Assembly (NCBI RefSeq): GCF_001027745.1
Contig: NZ_LECU01000006.1
Location: forward strand, 930,001 to 994,000
Length of the DNA stretch: 64,000 nt
Reading direction: 5' to 3'
Source of the DNA: Pedobacter sp. BMA
GTDB lineage: Bacteria; Bacteroidota; Bacteroidia; Sphingobacteriales; Sphingobacteriaceae
Shown: positions 19,001 through 27,849 of the stretch, one piece after another
How the letters are laid out: each line of letters starts with the position of its first letter
How positions within the stretch are numbered: the first letter of the stretch is position 1
Notes under the pieces: generated by a model
The model's input: the letters and a program-made list of their open reading frames with translations, nothing else
What the model was told of the DNA's origin: nothing
Databases searched by the model: none
Position numbers and translations under genes: made by a program

Positions 19001-19848
19001 AGAAACTTAGTTATTTACCCCGCTCAGGCAGAGGCAATGGTGTTTTGTTAAAAGGAACGGTTTATTATAGCAACGATAAAGAAAACTGGATTACAGCCGG
19101 AACTTTTGAATGGTCAAATAACGGCGATGTGAAGTCATTTATTTTTAATGGTCAACCTGTGGCCCGGTATCTTAAAATTGAAGTTACCGAAGGTGTGGGC
19201 GGTTTTGGCTCGGGTAGGGAGTTGTATGTTTTTAAGGTTCCGGGTACAGAAAGCTATTTACCGGGAGACATCAACAACGATCGCTTAATAGATAAGAACG
19301 ACTTAACTTCATACATCAATTACACCGGTTTAAAAAAAGGTGATGCCGATTTCGATGGCTACATCAGTAATGGTGACATCAATAAAAATGAGGTTATTGA
19401 TGCTTACGATATTTCAGTTGTAGCCACACAGCTGGACGGCGGTATTAAAAATTTAACCGCCGGAACAGTGGCAGGTAAGCTTGAACTTAGTGTCCCTAAA
19501 CGAAATTATGCAAAAGACGAACCGGTTGAAATTACAGTGAAGGGTATTAATTTAACTTCAGTTAATGCGTTAAGTTTTGGCCTCCCTTACAATGCACAGG
19601 ATTTTGAGTTTGAAAGTGTAAAAGCAGTTAATACCGAAGGTATGGAAAACCTAACTTATGACAGGCTACACACCGATGGCAGTAAAGTGCTTTACCCAAC
19701 GTTTGTAAATGTTGGCAATAAAGAAACCATTAACGGAACTAAAGATTTATTTATCATTAAGCTCAAAGCGAAGAAGAAACTTAGTTTTGAACTTAAAGCC
19801 GTTAATGGTTTGTTAGTGGATAAGAAATTGAACTCCGTTAAGTTTTAA
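16042..19848 (+). CDS. Secreted multidomain GH31 glycoside hydrolase with dockerin-like and cohesin-like C-terminus
   Basis: 1268 residues with a signal peptide cleaved near YVHAQ (residue ~30). An N-terminal beta domain precedes the GH31 (beta/alpha)8 barrel at roughly residues 250-620. The likely nucleophile is D408 in LKTDVAWVG and the acid/base is D460 in WSGDQTGG. After the proximal and distal beta-sandwiches come an FN3 domain (~845-930), an F5/8 type C/CBM32-like domain (~950-1070), an EF-hand dockerin-like segment (GDINNDRLIDKNDL and GDINKNEVIDAYD, ~1074-1135) and a cohesin-like domain (~1143-1268). This architecture and the QFSARAVIGRYK, LPNDGYGAGYGQ stretch recall the alpha-N-acetylgalactosaminidase branch of GH31, but alpha-glucosidase or transglycosylase cannot be excluded. 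No SusC/SusD pair is nearby. Confidence 0.85.
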   Translation: MTSQFSSRKLKYSILFVFTSLFLSNYVHAQDIRKINSTTVGVSLNNGQKLILDFYGSNIFRLFQDQSGGMLRDPQAKPAAKILVDNPRKSVSDLTVSEEKNVVLISTSEINIQLDKNTSLLKVFNQKSKTLVLEMLKPVAIEGNHVVLTLKENTREYFYGGGVQNGRFSHKGKAIAIENQNSWTDGGVASPNPFYWSTNGYGLMFYTFNKGKYDFGAKEKGVVKLTHETDYLDVFVMINDGAVPLLNDFYQLTGNPALLPKFGFYQGHLNAYNRDYWKEDDKGIRFEDGKKYKESQKDNDGIKESLNGEKNNYQFSARAVIGRYKAHDMPLGWILPNDGYGAGYGQTETLEGNIQNLKSFGEYARKNGVEIGLWTQSDLHPKAGISPLLQRDIIKEVKDAGVRVLKTDVAWVGAGYSFGLNGVADVAKITSSYGGNSRPFIISLDGWAGTQRYATIWSGDQTGGVWEYIRFHIPTYIGSGLSGQPNITSDMDGIFGGKNPVVNIRDFQWKTFTPMQLNMDGWGTNEKYPQAQGESATSINRNYLKLKSQLIPYTYSIAKQAVNGLPIVRAMFLEYPNDYTKGKATQYQYLYGPCFLVAPIYQSTKTDDKGNDIRDGIYLPEGTWIDYFTGDKYEGNRIINNFDTPLWKLPVFVKNGAIIPMTNANNNVSEIDKKLRVFEFYPTGKSSFTLYDDDGVTEAYKLGKGTSTLIEAAVSDKTATIKIAATTGDFSGFTKEKSTELKINVTEKPKSVSATVRKQNIKLKEVSTLADFLKAENVYYYNPAPDFNQFATKGSDFEKVLIVKNPQVLVKLAPVDITVNTTSVEIQGFVFAPVDKQKVKTGGLSVPQNVKVSDKNNGAYTLKPEWKTVSNADYYEIAFGGMNYSTIKDTTLMFDGLNPETDYSFKIRSVNKDGYSDWAILNAKTKPNPLQFAIHGIVAETTAKNQESEGIENLFDFDESNLWHTVWGTKSVPFDMIVDLKSINQLEKLSYLPRSGRGNGVLLKGTVYYSNDKENWITAGTFEWSNNGDVKSFIFNGQPVARYLKIEVTEGVGGFGSGRELYVFKVPGTESYLPGDINNDRLIDKNDLTSYINYTGLKKGDADFDGYISNGDINKNEVIDAYDISVVATQLDGGIKNLTAGTVAGKLELSVPKRNYAKDEPVEITVKGINLTSVNALSFGLPYNAQDFEFESVKAVNTEGMENLTYDRLHTDGSKVLYPTFVNVGNKETINGTKDLFIIKLKAKKKLSFELKAVNGLLVDKKLNSVKF

Positions 19849-19852
19849 CTAA

Positions 19853-20215
19853 TTAACTGAAAGTTCCAAAATGCCACAAAATCCCTGATGGGTCGTGTAA
19901 AAAACATTCGCTTCCCCAGTCCTCTTTTCTGACTGGGGATATTTTTACCCCTTCATATTGGTCTGGCAAACCAAGTGCCGAGAGCGCCTCATAAAACTGG
20001 TTAACGTCATTCACCTCCATAAAAATCATCGTGTTGTCAACCCAGTCCTTCACATAGGCATCTTGCAGATAAAAGGCCATTTCCCCGCTTTTAAAAACCG
20101 ACATGGTGGTGCCTAAAGTCGTTTCTTCAAAACCTAGGTCCCGGTAGAAACTTCTCGATGTTTCAAAGTCCTTGGCGCCGATAAACGGGCGGATTGATTT
20201 TGCGTAGTGATTCAT
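19853..20215 (-). CDS. VOC family (glyoxalase/bleomycin-resistance fold) protein
   Basis: 120 residues containing one VOC module pair. KSIRPFIGAKDFETSRSFYRDLGF starts the first beta-alpha-beta unit, and SECFLHDPSGILWHF is the closing strand with the usual DPSG turn. Family members bind metals or small ligands and include dioxygenases and antibiotic-binding proteins. The metal ligands are incomplete to my eye, so catalysis is not implied. It converges on the GH31 gene with four bases between. Confidence 0.82.
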   Translation of the reverse strand: MNHYAKSIRPFIGAKDFETSRSFYRDLGFEETTLGTTMSVFKSGEMAFYLQDAYVKDWVDNTMIFMEVNDVNQFYEALSALGLPDQYEGVKISPVRKEDWGSECFLHDPSGILWHFGTFS

Positions 20216-20380
20216 GCCTTAAAATTAGCTAATCTTCGCCATGATTAAAATTTATTTGAATGATTTAAAGCGCTCATTAAACCTCAGCATATTTTTGCTG
20301 TCAATAGCATGAATTTAAATAAAACGGGTTATTTTTAAAAAACTTAACATAGGTCAATAACAAAGGCCCGGCCTTAATCA

Positions 20381-20388
20381 TATATTTG
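20381..20388 (+). promoter_or_regulatory. -7 box TATATTTG of the yceI-like gene
   Basis: Perfect TAnnTTTG match 23 nt before the ATG at 20412. No obvious TTTG at -33. Confidence 0.6.
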
Positions 20389-20411
20389 TATCATAATTTA
20401 AAAACCAGAAA

Positions 20412-20996
20412 ATGAAATTAAAAATCTCTTCAATCTTTTTGTTAGTTGCAGTTGTGTCATTATCAGCTTTTACAACTATTAAACCAGTTACTTATACTGT
20501 TGACGCAGCAAAATCAACCATCACCTGGATTGGTAAGAAAGTTACAGGTTCTCACAACGGAACAATCTCTCTACAATCAGGAACATTAAATGTTGATGGT
20601 AAAAAAGTAACAGGTGGTACTTTTACTATTGATATGAACTCTATCAAAGATGCTGATGGAAGCGCTAAATTAGAAGGTCACTTAAAAGCTGACGATTTCT
20701 TTGGAACAGCTAAATTCCCAACTGCAACATTCGTAATTACCAAAGTTACTGGTTCAGATGCAAACTTAACTGTAACAGGTAACCTAACAATTAAAGGTAT
20801 TACTAAGCCATTAAGCTTCCCTGCTTCTGTAACAGTTAACACAGATGGTACGGTTTCAGCTTTAGCTGGTAAAATCACTGTTGACAGAACTAAATATGAT
20901 ATCCGTTACGGTTCAAAATCATTCTTCGATAGCATTGGCGACAAAGCAATTGACGATAACTTCGAAATCGGCGTGAAATTAGTAGCAAAAAAATAA
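20412..20996 (+). CDS. YceI family periplasmic lipid-binding protein
   Basis: 194 residues with a signal peptide (MKLKISSIFLLVAVVSLSAF) and one YceI lipocalin-like domain covering the rest. Hallmarks are YTVDAAKSTITWIGKK at the start, HLKADDFFGTAKFPTATF in the middle and a final DNFEIGVKLVAKK. YceI proteins hold polyisoprenoid or fatty-acid ligands inside a beta-barrel. Codon use is strongly biased towards preferred codons, and the gene has its own promoter and a strong terminator, suggesting high expression. Confidence 0.92.
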   Translation: MKLKISSIFLLVAVVSLSAFTTIKPVTYTVDAAKSTITWIGKKVTGSHNGTISLQSGTLNVDGKKVTGGTFTIDMNSIKDADGSAKLEGHLKADDFFGTAKFPTATFVITKVTGSDANLTVTGNLTIKGITKPLSFPASVTVNTDGTVSALAGKITVDRTKYDIRYGSKSFFDSIGDKAIDDNFEIGVKLVAKK

Positions 20997-21016
20997 TTTC
21001 CACTTGATGGGAAAAC

Positions 21017-21048
21017 AAAAAGCGCTCAATTTATTGAGCGCTTTTTTT
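21017..21048 (+). terminator. Rho-independent terminator of the yceI-like gene
   Basis: AAAAAGCGCTCAAT / ATTGAGCGCTTTTT stem with a 2-nt nominal loop, followed by further T residues. The A run on the left makes it usable from the minus strand too, for the convergent MBL gene. Confidence 0.85.
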
Positions 21049-21078
21049 GTGCTTATAATTTAAGCTCCGGTCTCTATC

Positions 21079-21843
21079 CTATCTGATTTTAAACCCACCT
21101 TCAACCTCGTCTACAAAACCTGTTGCGGCGCTTTTACCATGGTAAAACAAACATTCCCAGTTCTCTTCCGCTGCGCGCTTGCCAAACACTTTCCTTAGTT
21201 CCATCGCCTTGCGTCCATCAAAATCATATTTTGCAATAAAATTTTTAACCAGCTCTTCCGGCTCAGGCAAAACATCACCACCAAAAAACACCTTCTGATT
21301 GCCTTCCGTTAACAGAAAAACCTGGTGATTCGGACAGTGCGCTCCCGTGAATTCAAAAGAAATTGTTTCATCCAGTGAACCGTCGCCTTCTACAAAATGC
21401 AATTGTGCATTGCGCTGCACAAATTCAAAAATATCAGTATGATATGATGAGGACGTACTACTGAAAGCCGTTTCCCATTCGCCACGGTTAATCACATATT
21501 CTGCATCAGGAAAACTCAATTCTGTTTTATCCCCAAGCTTATGGATCATACCACCAGAGTGATCATAATGCAAATGAGACATCAGCACCTTCGTTATATC
21601 TGTAGGGTCGAAGCCTGCATTACGGATGTTTTTATGCAAAATCAGTTCACCATGGTCATCACTGAAACCCAATCCCGTGTCAAACAAAACCAGATCATTT
21701 TTTAACTCAACCAAAAATGGTTGAACATTGATAAATAAAGAACCAGGACGGTCTTTAAAACTATGTATGGCAGAATCAAATGGAACAAATTTCTTTGTTG
21801 CATTAACCGAATAAGTTCCTTCGAAAAGAGTGTGGACTTGCAA
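21079..21843 (-). CDS. MBL-fold metallo-hydrolase (lactonase-like)
   Basis: Single metallo-beta-lactamase domain. The zinc motif HLHYDHSGG (HxHxDH) follows VLMSHL, an upstream DTGLGFSDD gives the usual DTG turn, and GAHCPNHQVFLL carries a further ligand His. The layout resembles AHL-lactonase-like hydrolases, but the substrate is unknown. The longest frame begins at a TTG complementary to 21879-21877, upstream of a perfect minus-strand -7 box at 21868-21875, so that TTG should not be in the mRNA. I place the start at the TTG complementary to 21843-21841 (254 residues, MQVHTLFEGTYSV). The exact start remains uncertain. Confidence 0.82.
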   Translation of the reverse strand: MQVHTLFEGTYSVNATKKFVPFDSAIHSFKDRPGSLFINVQPFLVELKNDLVLFDTGLGFSDDHGELILHKNIRNAGFDPTDITKVLMSHLHYDHSGGMIHKLGDKTELSFPDAEYVINRGEWETAFSSTSSSYHTDIFEFVQRNAQLHFVEGDGSLDETISFEFTGAHCPNHQVFLLTEGNQKVFFGGDVLPEPEELVKNFIAKYDFDGRKAMELRKVFGKRAAEENWECLFYHGKSAATGFVDEVEGGFKIR

Positions 21844-21867
21844 AATATCGATGTTTTTAATGTACTG

Positions 21868-21875
21868 CAAAGTTA
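21868..21875 (-). promoter_or_regulatory. -7 box TAACTTTG (minus strand) of the MBL hydrolase
   Basis: Reads CAAAGTTA on the plus strand, a perfect TAnnTTTG on the minus strand. It overlaps the first codons of the longest possible frame and so argues for a downstream start. Confidence 0.6.
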
Positions 21876-21953
21876 ACAATCTATTTATTTAATCGTTTTG
21901 TTAAAATCAGTCATGTTTTATTTAATATCGTTTATGATGATTAAATTGGTGGC

Positions 21954-23279
21954 ATGAAAAGGATTTTTACATTTCTTATATGCTCTCTGCTATTCATCAG
22001 TTTTGTCATTGCTCAAAAACGACCCAATGTTATTCTTGTCCTTGCCGATGATATGGGCTACAGCGATCTTTCATGTTACGGAAATCCTTTAATCAAAACA
22101 CCTTTCCTGGATGGCATGGCTGAGAAGGGAATCATGGCGACAAACTTCGTTACTACATCGCCAACCTGCACACCGTCAAGAGCATCCCTTTTAACAGGCA
22201 GGTACTGCAGCCGGATGGACTTGCCCCGCCCGATTGGCCCCGGTGATAAACGCGGGATCTCTGAAGATGAAGTCACCATTGCACAAATGCTAAAGCAAGC
22301 TGGCTACCAAACCGCATTGATTGGTAAATGGCATCTTGGTGATCACGGCGCCTCATTGCCTAACAAAAAAGGTTTCGATCAATTCTTCGGAACACTGTAT
22401 AGTCACGACTACCGCTACCCTTATGTTAAAACGGATACGACAATCAAAATCTTCAGAAATGCAAAACCCGAAATATACAAACCCCACGACAGTATACTAA
22501 CCACCTCATACACTCGGGAATCAATCAAATTTATAAAGAAAAGCACTGAAGCAAAAAAGCCATTCTTTCTATACCTTGCCCAGAATATGCCTCATCTGCC
22601 TGTTGCTTTCGCTGCGCAGAAGTTCAGGACAAAACACTCGTCGGGAGGTGAACTTGGCGACGTTATTGAAGATATGGACGAAGGTTTGGCACAAATCTGG
22701 AAACAGGTCGTCGCATCAGGCCAGGCCGATAACACCATTTTTATTTTTACCAGTGATAACGGCCCCTGGATTAATGCACCGCAACGCATGTATGATGATG
22801 GTTTCACCAGATTTTATCATGTGGGCACAGCTGGAATATTTAGAGGCTCAAAAGGAATTTCCTATGAAGCCGGACACCGCGTGCCCTTCATCATTTACTG
22901 GAAAGGCCATACCCTGAAAGATAACCAATTCTCAAAACCTTTCTCTAACCTTGATGTTTTGCCCACACTCGCAAAATGGACAGGCTCCAGACTGCCCGCT
23001 CATACACTCGACGGAGAGTCAATAGCAGGTCTGCTTACTGTTAAAAATTTCAATAAAGCCCATCGTCCGATTTACTACCACAATTATGTGCTCGAAGGGG
23101 TTAAAGATGGCGACTGGAAACTCCGCTCTACAAAAAACGGAGAGCAGACGCTAATGGAGCTCTTCAATCTTTCATGGGATCCCTCAGAACGCGTCAATCT
23201 TATTGATGATCCGAAATACGCAACCCAAAAAGCCAGTTTACTTAAACTCCTGGCGGAATATCCTGGAAATAAAAAATAA
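21954..23279 (+). CDS. Secreted sulfatase (formylglycine type, arylsulfatase family)
   Basis: 441 residues with a signal peptide ending near [21 protein letters not shown] carries the paired Asp calcium ligands (D32, D33). The sulfatase signature is [12 protein letters not shown] with C72 as the residue oxidised to formylglycine. GKWHLGDHG and TSDNGPW supply further active-site Lys, His, Asp and Asn. Type I sulfatases remove sulfate esters from glycans. The Cys-type signature needs a maturation enzyme, which is not encoded here. The gene stands alone, diverging from the MBL hydrolase; substrate unknown. Confidence 0.93.
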   Translation: MKRIFTFLICSLLFISFVIAQKRPNVILVLADDMGYSDLSCYGNPLIKTPFLDGMAEKGIMATNFVTTSPTCTPSRASLLTGRYCSRMDLPRPIGPGDKRGISEDEVTIAQMLKQAGYQTALIGKWHLGDHGASLPNKKGFDQFFGTLYSHDYRYPYVKTDTTIKIFRNAKPEIYKPHDSILTTSYTRESIKFIKKSTEAKKPFFLYLAQNMPHLPVAFAAQKFRTKHSSGGELGDVIEDMDEGLAQIWKQVVASGQADNTIFIFTSDNGPWINAPQRMYDDGFTRFYHVGTAGIFRGSKGISYEAGHRVPFIIYWKGHTLKDNQFSKPFSNLDVLPTLAKWTGSRLPAHTLDGESIAGLLTVKNFNKAHRPIYYHNYVLEGVKDGDWKLRSTKNGEQTLMELFNLSWDPSERVNLIDDPKYATQKASLLKLLAEYPGNKK

Positions 23280-23378
23280 ATTAACATTCTGAAATAAAGC
23301 GCCTCACTTTCGCAGCTACTTAAATTGGTGGAACAATATTTAATTTAAATGTATATTTACTCTTCGGAGATAGAATAA

Positions 23379-25079
23379 ATGGAAAAAAGATGGGTAAAAG
23401 CATCAGTTTGTAACGATGATACGGTAACCAAAATTACAGAAGCGCTTAATATCGACCGCTCACTCGCGCAGATTTTGGTGCAGCGGAACATTTGTAGTTT
23501 TGATGAGGCAAAAGATTTTTTCCGTCCGGATCTGAATCACCTTCACGATCCTTTTTTGATGAAGGATATGGATATTGCCATCCAAAGAATCGATGATGCA
23601 TTGGCCGGCCACGAAAAAATATTGATCTACGGCGATTATGATGTAGATGGCACAACTTCGGTCGCCCTGGCCTTTAGTTTCTTCTCGCAGCTTACCGAAA
23701 ATATCGAATATTACATTCCCGACCGTTATCTGGAAGGGTACGGAATTTCAACCGCAGGGATCGACTACGCCCATCAAAATGGATTTACGCTGATTATCGC
23801 CCTTGATTGTGGAATCAAATCAGTCGACAAAATTGACTATGCAAATCAGTTGGGCATCGATTTTATCATTTGTGATCACCACTTGCCTGGGGCCGAGATC
23901 CCTGCCGCGGTTGCGGTGCTGGATCCAAAACGGGAAGATTGTGGTTATCCCTTTAAAGAATTAGCTGGCTGTGGCATCGGATTCAAACTTGCACAAGCCT
24001 ATTCGCAAAAACACCACCTGCCTAAAGAAAACTTTTTGCAATACCTAGATCTTGTCATGATCAGTATTGCCGCCGATATTGTTCCTATAGTTGGCGAAAA
24101 CAGAATTCTTGCCTATTACGGTTTAAAAAAACTCAATACAAACCCTTGTGAGGGCCTAAGGGCTTTAATGGAAGTTTCCGGTAAAAAGGAAAACTACACC
24201 ATTATGGATGTGGTATTTACCCTCGGCCCGCGTATTAATGCAGCAGGGCGGATAGATCATGCCAAACATGCTGTAGCCATGCTGCTTTGCCAGGAAGATG
24301 GAAACGCCCTGGAACAAAGTGAAATCATTAACCTCAAAAATACCGAACGTAAAGCCTTCGATCAGGATATTACCCGTGAAGCACTCGCGTTGATCGGTGA
24401 TAGTGAAATACTCATAAACAAAAAAACCACCGTTGTTTTCAATGAAAACTGGCATAAGGGTGTCATCGGTATTGTGGCATCCAGATTAACAGAAACGTAT
24501 TACAGACCAACAATTGTACTCACCAAATCCAACGGACACGTGGCGGGCTCTTGCCGCTCGGTAATTGGTTTCGATCTTTACGAGGCGCTAAGCGGATGTT
24601 CCCATCTGCTTGACCAGTATGGAGGTCATAAGTTTGCTGCAGGCCTAACCATGCAGGAGCATAATGTAGATGCCTTTGCCGATAAGTTCGAAGAAATTGT
24701 ATCCGCCAGCATTACTTCAGAGCAGCTAACGCCAATGATTAAAATTGATGCAGAAATAGAATTATCTCAAATTGATGGTAAGTTCTATCGCATTCTGGCA
24801 CAAATGGGGCCGTTCGGCCCCGAAAATTTAGCACCCGTATTTGTAACCCACCAGGTGTACCTCGATAAGCCGGCAATGACGGTTGGCGCAAATCATTTAA
24901 AAATAAATATTAAACAACAAAATTCGCCTATTTTTGAGGGCATTGCATTTGGGTTGGCCGAATTTCAGAATCTTCTGCAACCAAAAGTTCCGTTTTCTGT
25001 TTGTTATACAATAGAGGAAAATGTTTGGAGAGACAAAAAGCGTTTGCAACTCAATATTAAAGGTATAAAAGTGAATTAG
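23379..25079 (+). CDS. recJ: Single-stranded-DNA-specific exonuclease RecJ
   Basis: 5'-3' ssDNA exonuclease used in recombination and repair. The 566-residue protein shows the DHH-family catalytic motifs in order: IYGDYDVDGTTS, LDCGIKS, CDHHLPG and GPRINAAGRIDHA. The DHHA1 motif GSCRSVIGFDLYEAL with GGHKFAAG and a C-terminal OB-like domain follow. The length is normal for Bacteroidota. A near-consensus -7 box TATATTTA is at 23352-23359. lptB follows 36 bp downstream. Confidence 0.95.
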   Translation: MEKRWVKASVCNDDTVTKITEALNIDRSLAQILVQRNICSFDEAKDFFRPDLNHLHDPFLMKDMDIAIQRIDDALAGHEKILIYGDYDVDGTTSVALAFSFFSQLTENIEYYIPDRYLEGYGISTAGIDYAHQNGFTLIIALDCGIKSVDKIDYANQLGIDFIICDHHLPGAEIPAAVAVLDPKREDCGYPFKELAGCGIGFKLAQAYSQKHHLPKENFLQYLDLVMISIAADIVPIVGENRILAYYGLKKLNTNPCEGLRALMEVSGKKENYTIMDVVFTLGPRINAAGRIDHAKHAVAMLLCQEDGNALEQSEIINLKNTERKAFDQDITREALALIGDSEILINKKTTVVFNENWHKGVIGIVASRLTETYYRPTIVLTKSNGHVAGSCRSVIGFDLYEALSGCSHLLDQYGGHKFAAGLTMQEHNVDAFADKFEEIVSASITSEQLTPMIKIDAEIELSQIDGKFYRILAQMGPFGPENLAPVFVTHQVYLDKPAMTVGANHLKINIKQQNSPIFEGIAFGLAEFQNLLQPKVPFSVCYTIEENVWRDKKRLQLNIKGIKVN

Positions 25080-25115
25080 CTAACCTCATAACCCTAACAG
25101 GTTGAAATAAAACAT

Positions 25116-25856
25116 ATGATATTAAGAGCCGAAAATCTGGTTAAAAAATATAAGCAGCGTACTGTAGTAAACGACGTGTCGTTCAGTGTGAGTCAGGGCG
25201 AAATAGTTGGCCTTCTAGGACCAAATGGTGCGGGGAAAACCACTTCATTTTATATGATTGTGGGCTTAATCAAACCAAATGAAGGCCGTATCTTTTTGGA
25301 AGAAGAAGACATTACTGAAGACGCCATGTATCGCCGTGCTCAAAAAGGTATTGGTTACCTGGCCCAGGAAGCGTCTGTTTTTAGAAAGCTTACTGTAGAA
25401 GATAATATCCTCGCCATACTCGAAATGAGTAATCTGAGCAAAGAAGAACAAAAGCATAAACTGGAGGAACTGATTAATGAGTTCAGTCTGCACAAAGTGC
25501 GCAAAAACAGAGGCGATTTATTATCAGGAGGAGAACGACGCAGGACTGAAATCGCACGCGCCCTCGCCGCTAACCCTAATTTCATATTGCTCGATGAACC
25601 CTTTGCCGGAGTAGACCCGATTGCGGTTGAAGAAATCCAAAGCATTGTAGCTAAACTTAAACACAAAAATATTGGTATTTTAATTACCGACCATAATGTG
25701 CAGGAAACACTTTCAATTACTGATAGGGCTTATCTGCTGTTTGAGGGCAAAATTCTCGAGCAGGGGGTACCCGAGGTTTTGGCAGAAAATGAAATGGTTA
25801 GAAAGGTTTACCTTGGCTCGAACTTTGTGCTCAAACGTAAAAAATTTGATGTCTAA
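25116..25856 (+). CDS. lptB: LPS export ABC transporter ATP-binding protein LptB
   Basis: The cytoplasmic ATPase that powers LptFG extraction of lipopolysaccharide from the inner membrane. In 246 residues the Walker [10 protein letters not shown] (~35-43), the ABC signature LLSGGERRR, Walker [14 protein letters not shown] and the H-loop ITDHNV are all intact. The near-LptB wording [19 protein letters not shown] and [12 protein letters not shown] separates it from general ABC ATPases. It lies between recJ and a GH3-like gene on the same strand. Confidence 0.95.
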   Translation: MILRAENLVKKYKQRTVVNDVSFSVSQGEIVGLLGPNGAGKTTSFYMIVGLIKPNEGRIFLEEEDITEDAMYRRAQKGIGYLAQEASVFRKLTVEDNILAILEMSNLSKEEQKHKLEELINEFSLHKVRKNRGDLLSGGERRRTEIARALAANPNFILLDEPFAGVDPIAVEEIQSIVAKLKHKNIGILITDHNVQETLSITDRAYLLFEGKILEQGVPEVLAENEMVRKVYLGSNFVLKRKKFDV

Positions 25857-25865
25857 TTAAAGCTA

Positions 25866-27389
25866 ATGGCAATTGTAAATTCAATTTTTACCTGGTTAAT
25901 GAAAAAGCGGATCCACCAGATCGAGCTTTTTATGAAATATCCCCATGATGTACAGCAGGAGTGGTTTCACACTTTAATTGATAGTGCCGAAAATACCGAA
26001 TGGGGTAGGATGTACGATTATAAAACCATTCTTACCCCTCAGCAATACCAGGAACGTGTTCCCATCCAGAATTACGACACCCTGAAACCTTATATCGAAA
26101 GGATGCTTGCCGGTGAACAGAATATACTCTGGCCATCAGATATTAAATGGTTTGCCAAATCATCAGGAACAACAAGCGACAGGAGCAAATTTATTCCGGT
26201 TTCCAAAGAAAGTCTGGAAGAATGCCATTTTAAAGGTGGCAAAGATATGCTCTCTATTTATTGCAATAATCGTCCGGAAAACCAGATGTTTACCGGGAAA
26301 GGACTTGTTTTAGGGGGGAGCCATCAGGTAAACCAACTAAATGAAGATTGTTTTTACGGCGATCTTTCAGCCGTATTGATTAAAAACCTACCCATTTGGG
26401 CCGAGTTTTACCGCACACCAGATATGTCCATCGCCCTGATGGATAACTATGAAATAAAAATGGATCGGATGGCGGAAGCGACCATTCATGAAAATGTTAC
26501 CAGTATTTCTGGCGTTCCCACATGGACTATTGTCCTCGCAAAAAAAGTTTTAGAACTAACTGGTAAGCAAAACCTGCTCGAAGTGTGGCCAAATTTAGAG
26601 GTTTACATCCATGGGGCTGTTAATTTTACACCCTACCGCGAGCAATTCAAACAATTAATCCCTTCAAACGACATGTATTACCTCGAAACCTATAATGCTT
26701 CCGAGGGATTTTTTGGCATACAGGATCAGGATGATTCAGAAGAAATGTTGCTGATGCTGGATTATGGCATTTTCTACGAATTTATCCCAATGGAAAATAT
26801 TGGTGAAGAAAATCCACAGGCACTGCTGTTGGGAGAAGTAGAACTCCATAAAAATTATGCTATTGTAATTTCTACCAACGGTGGATTATGGCGGTACATG
26901 ATTGGTGATACGATTCAGTTCACCTCTCTGGCTCCCTATCGCATCAAAATCACTGGTCGTACAAAACATTTTATCAATGCTTTTGGTGAGGAAGTAATCA
27001 TAGATAATGCTGAACAGGCGCTAACAAAAGCATGCTGTGCTACGGGGGCTGAAATTAAAGATTATACTGCGGGTCCTATTTATTTTGAGGGAGAGAAAGC
27101 AGGAGGCCATGAATGGATCATTGAATTTGATACACAACCAGATGACTTCGAGAAATTTGTCGATATCCTGGATCAAACCCTTCGGGAAATTAATTCGGAT
27201 TACGATGCAAAGCGATTTAAGGATATGGCTTTATGTCGCCCGAAAGTTCACAATGCGGCTCCCAATACTTTCTATAACTGGCTGAAATCGAAAGATAAAT
27301 TAGGAGGGCAACACAAGGTGCCACGCCTGGCAAATGAACGCAAATATCTGGATGATATCCTGGAAATACTCAAATCTGCAGCTGCTTAA
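25866..27389 (+). CDS. GH3 auxin-responsive promoter family protein (acyl-adenylating enzyme fold)
   Basis: 507 residues, homologous over its length to plant GH3 acyl-acid-amido synthetases of the ANL adenylate-forming superfamily. The ATP/AMP motif 1 appears as FAKSSGTTSDRSKFIPVS. Motif 2-like LETYNASEGFFGIQD and motif 3-like GGLWRYMIGDTIQF with KITGRTKHFINAFGEEV follow. The bacterial homologues are uncharacterised; conjugation of a carboxylic acid to an amino acid is the family expectation. It starts 9 bp after lptB. Confidence 0.88.
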   Translation: MAIVNSIFTWLMKKRIHQIELFMKYPHDVQQEWFHTLIDSAENTEWGRMYDYKTILTPQQYQERVPIQNYDTLKPYIERMLAGEQNILWPSDIKWFAKSSGTTSDRSKFIPVSKESLEECHFKGGKDMLSIYCNNRPENQMFTGKGLVLGGSHQVNQLNEDCFYGDLSAVLIKNLPIWAEFYRTPDMSIALMDNYEIKMDRMAEATIHENVTSISGVPTWTIVLAKKVLELTGKQNLLEVWPNLEVYIHGAVNFTPYREQFKQLIPSNDMYYLETYNASEGFFGIQDQDDSEEMLLMLDYGIFYEFIPMENIGEENPQALLLGEVELHKNYAIVISTNGGLWRYMIGDTIQFTSLAPYRIKITGRTKHFINAFGEEVIIDNAEQALTKACCATGAEIKDYTAGPIYFEGEKAGGHEWIIEFDTQPDDFEKFVDILDQTLREINSDYDAKRFKDMALCRPKVHNAAPNTFYNWLKSKDKLGGQHKVPRLANERKYLDDILEILKSAAA

Positions 27390-27423
27390 TAAAATATGGA
27401 TTGGTAATTGCTGTATCTTGTGT

Positions 27424-27849
27424 ATGGGTCTGAGCACAAATAAAATACTGAATCTTTTCAAAAAATCGCAGAGCAGAGCGTCAGCGATCCTAAAAGATAA
27501 ATCAAAAGCCAGCGTCACCGTCGAAAATGCGCTCGGAAAAGCCGTATCCAATAGAAGTGACTTAGAAGGCGTTTGGGATAAAATGGTATTGCTGTTAGCC
27601 GTTTCGAAAGATTTTATCAATGGAAACTACACCGCAATTCCTAAACGCTCAATTATTGCCATACTCGGCGGCTTGGTATATTTTCTTTCTCCGATCGATG
27701 TAGTGCCCGACTTTGTTCCGGTTTTAGGTTTTATAGATGATATTTTTGTTTTAAATCTGGTTTATAAACAGGTTCTTAAAGACCTGGAAGAATATAAAAC
27801 CTGGAAAAGCGGCCAAGGTAAATTAGTCAGTATCGATGGCGAATCATAA
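27424..27849 (+). CDS. YkvA family (DUF1232) protein
   Basis: 141 residues from ATG 27424. The conserved DUF1232 core is GGLVYFLSPIDVVPDFVPVLGFIDD, containing the SPIDxxPDxxPxxGxxDD motif over a hydrophobic segment. The frame stays open upstream to 27334, but that part overlaps the GH3 gene and lacks initiation features. Function unknown; YkvA proteins are small membrane-associated proteins. The last 14 bases overlap the DUF2752 gene. Confidence 0.82.
   Translation: MGLSTNKILNLFKKSQSRASAILKDKSKASVTVENALGKAVSNRSDLEGVWDKMVLLLAVSKDFINGNYTAIPKRSIIAILGGLVYFLSPIDVVPDFVPVLGFIDDIFVLNLVYKQVLKDLEEYKTWKSGQGKLVSIDGES

Noticed and set aside
27334..27423. Extension of the YkvA gene into the GH3 gene
   Set aside because: The first part is antiphase coding sequence of the GH3 C-terminus; the DUF1232 protein reads normally from ATG 27424.
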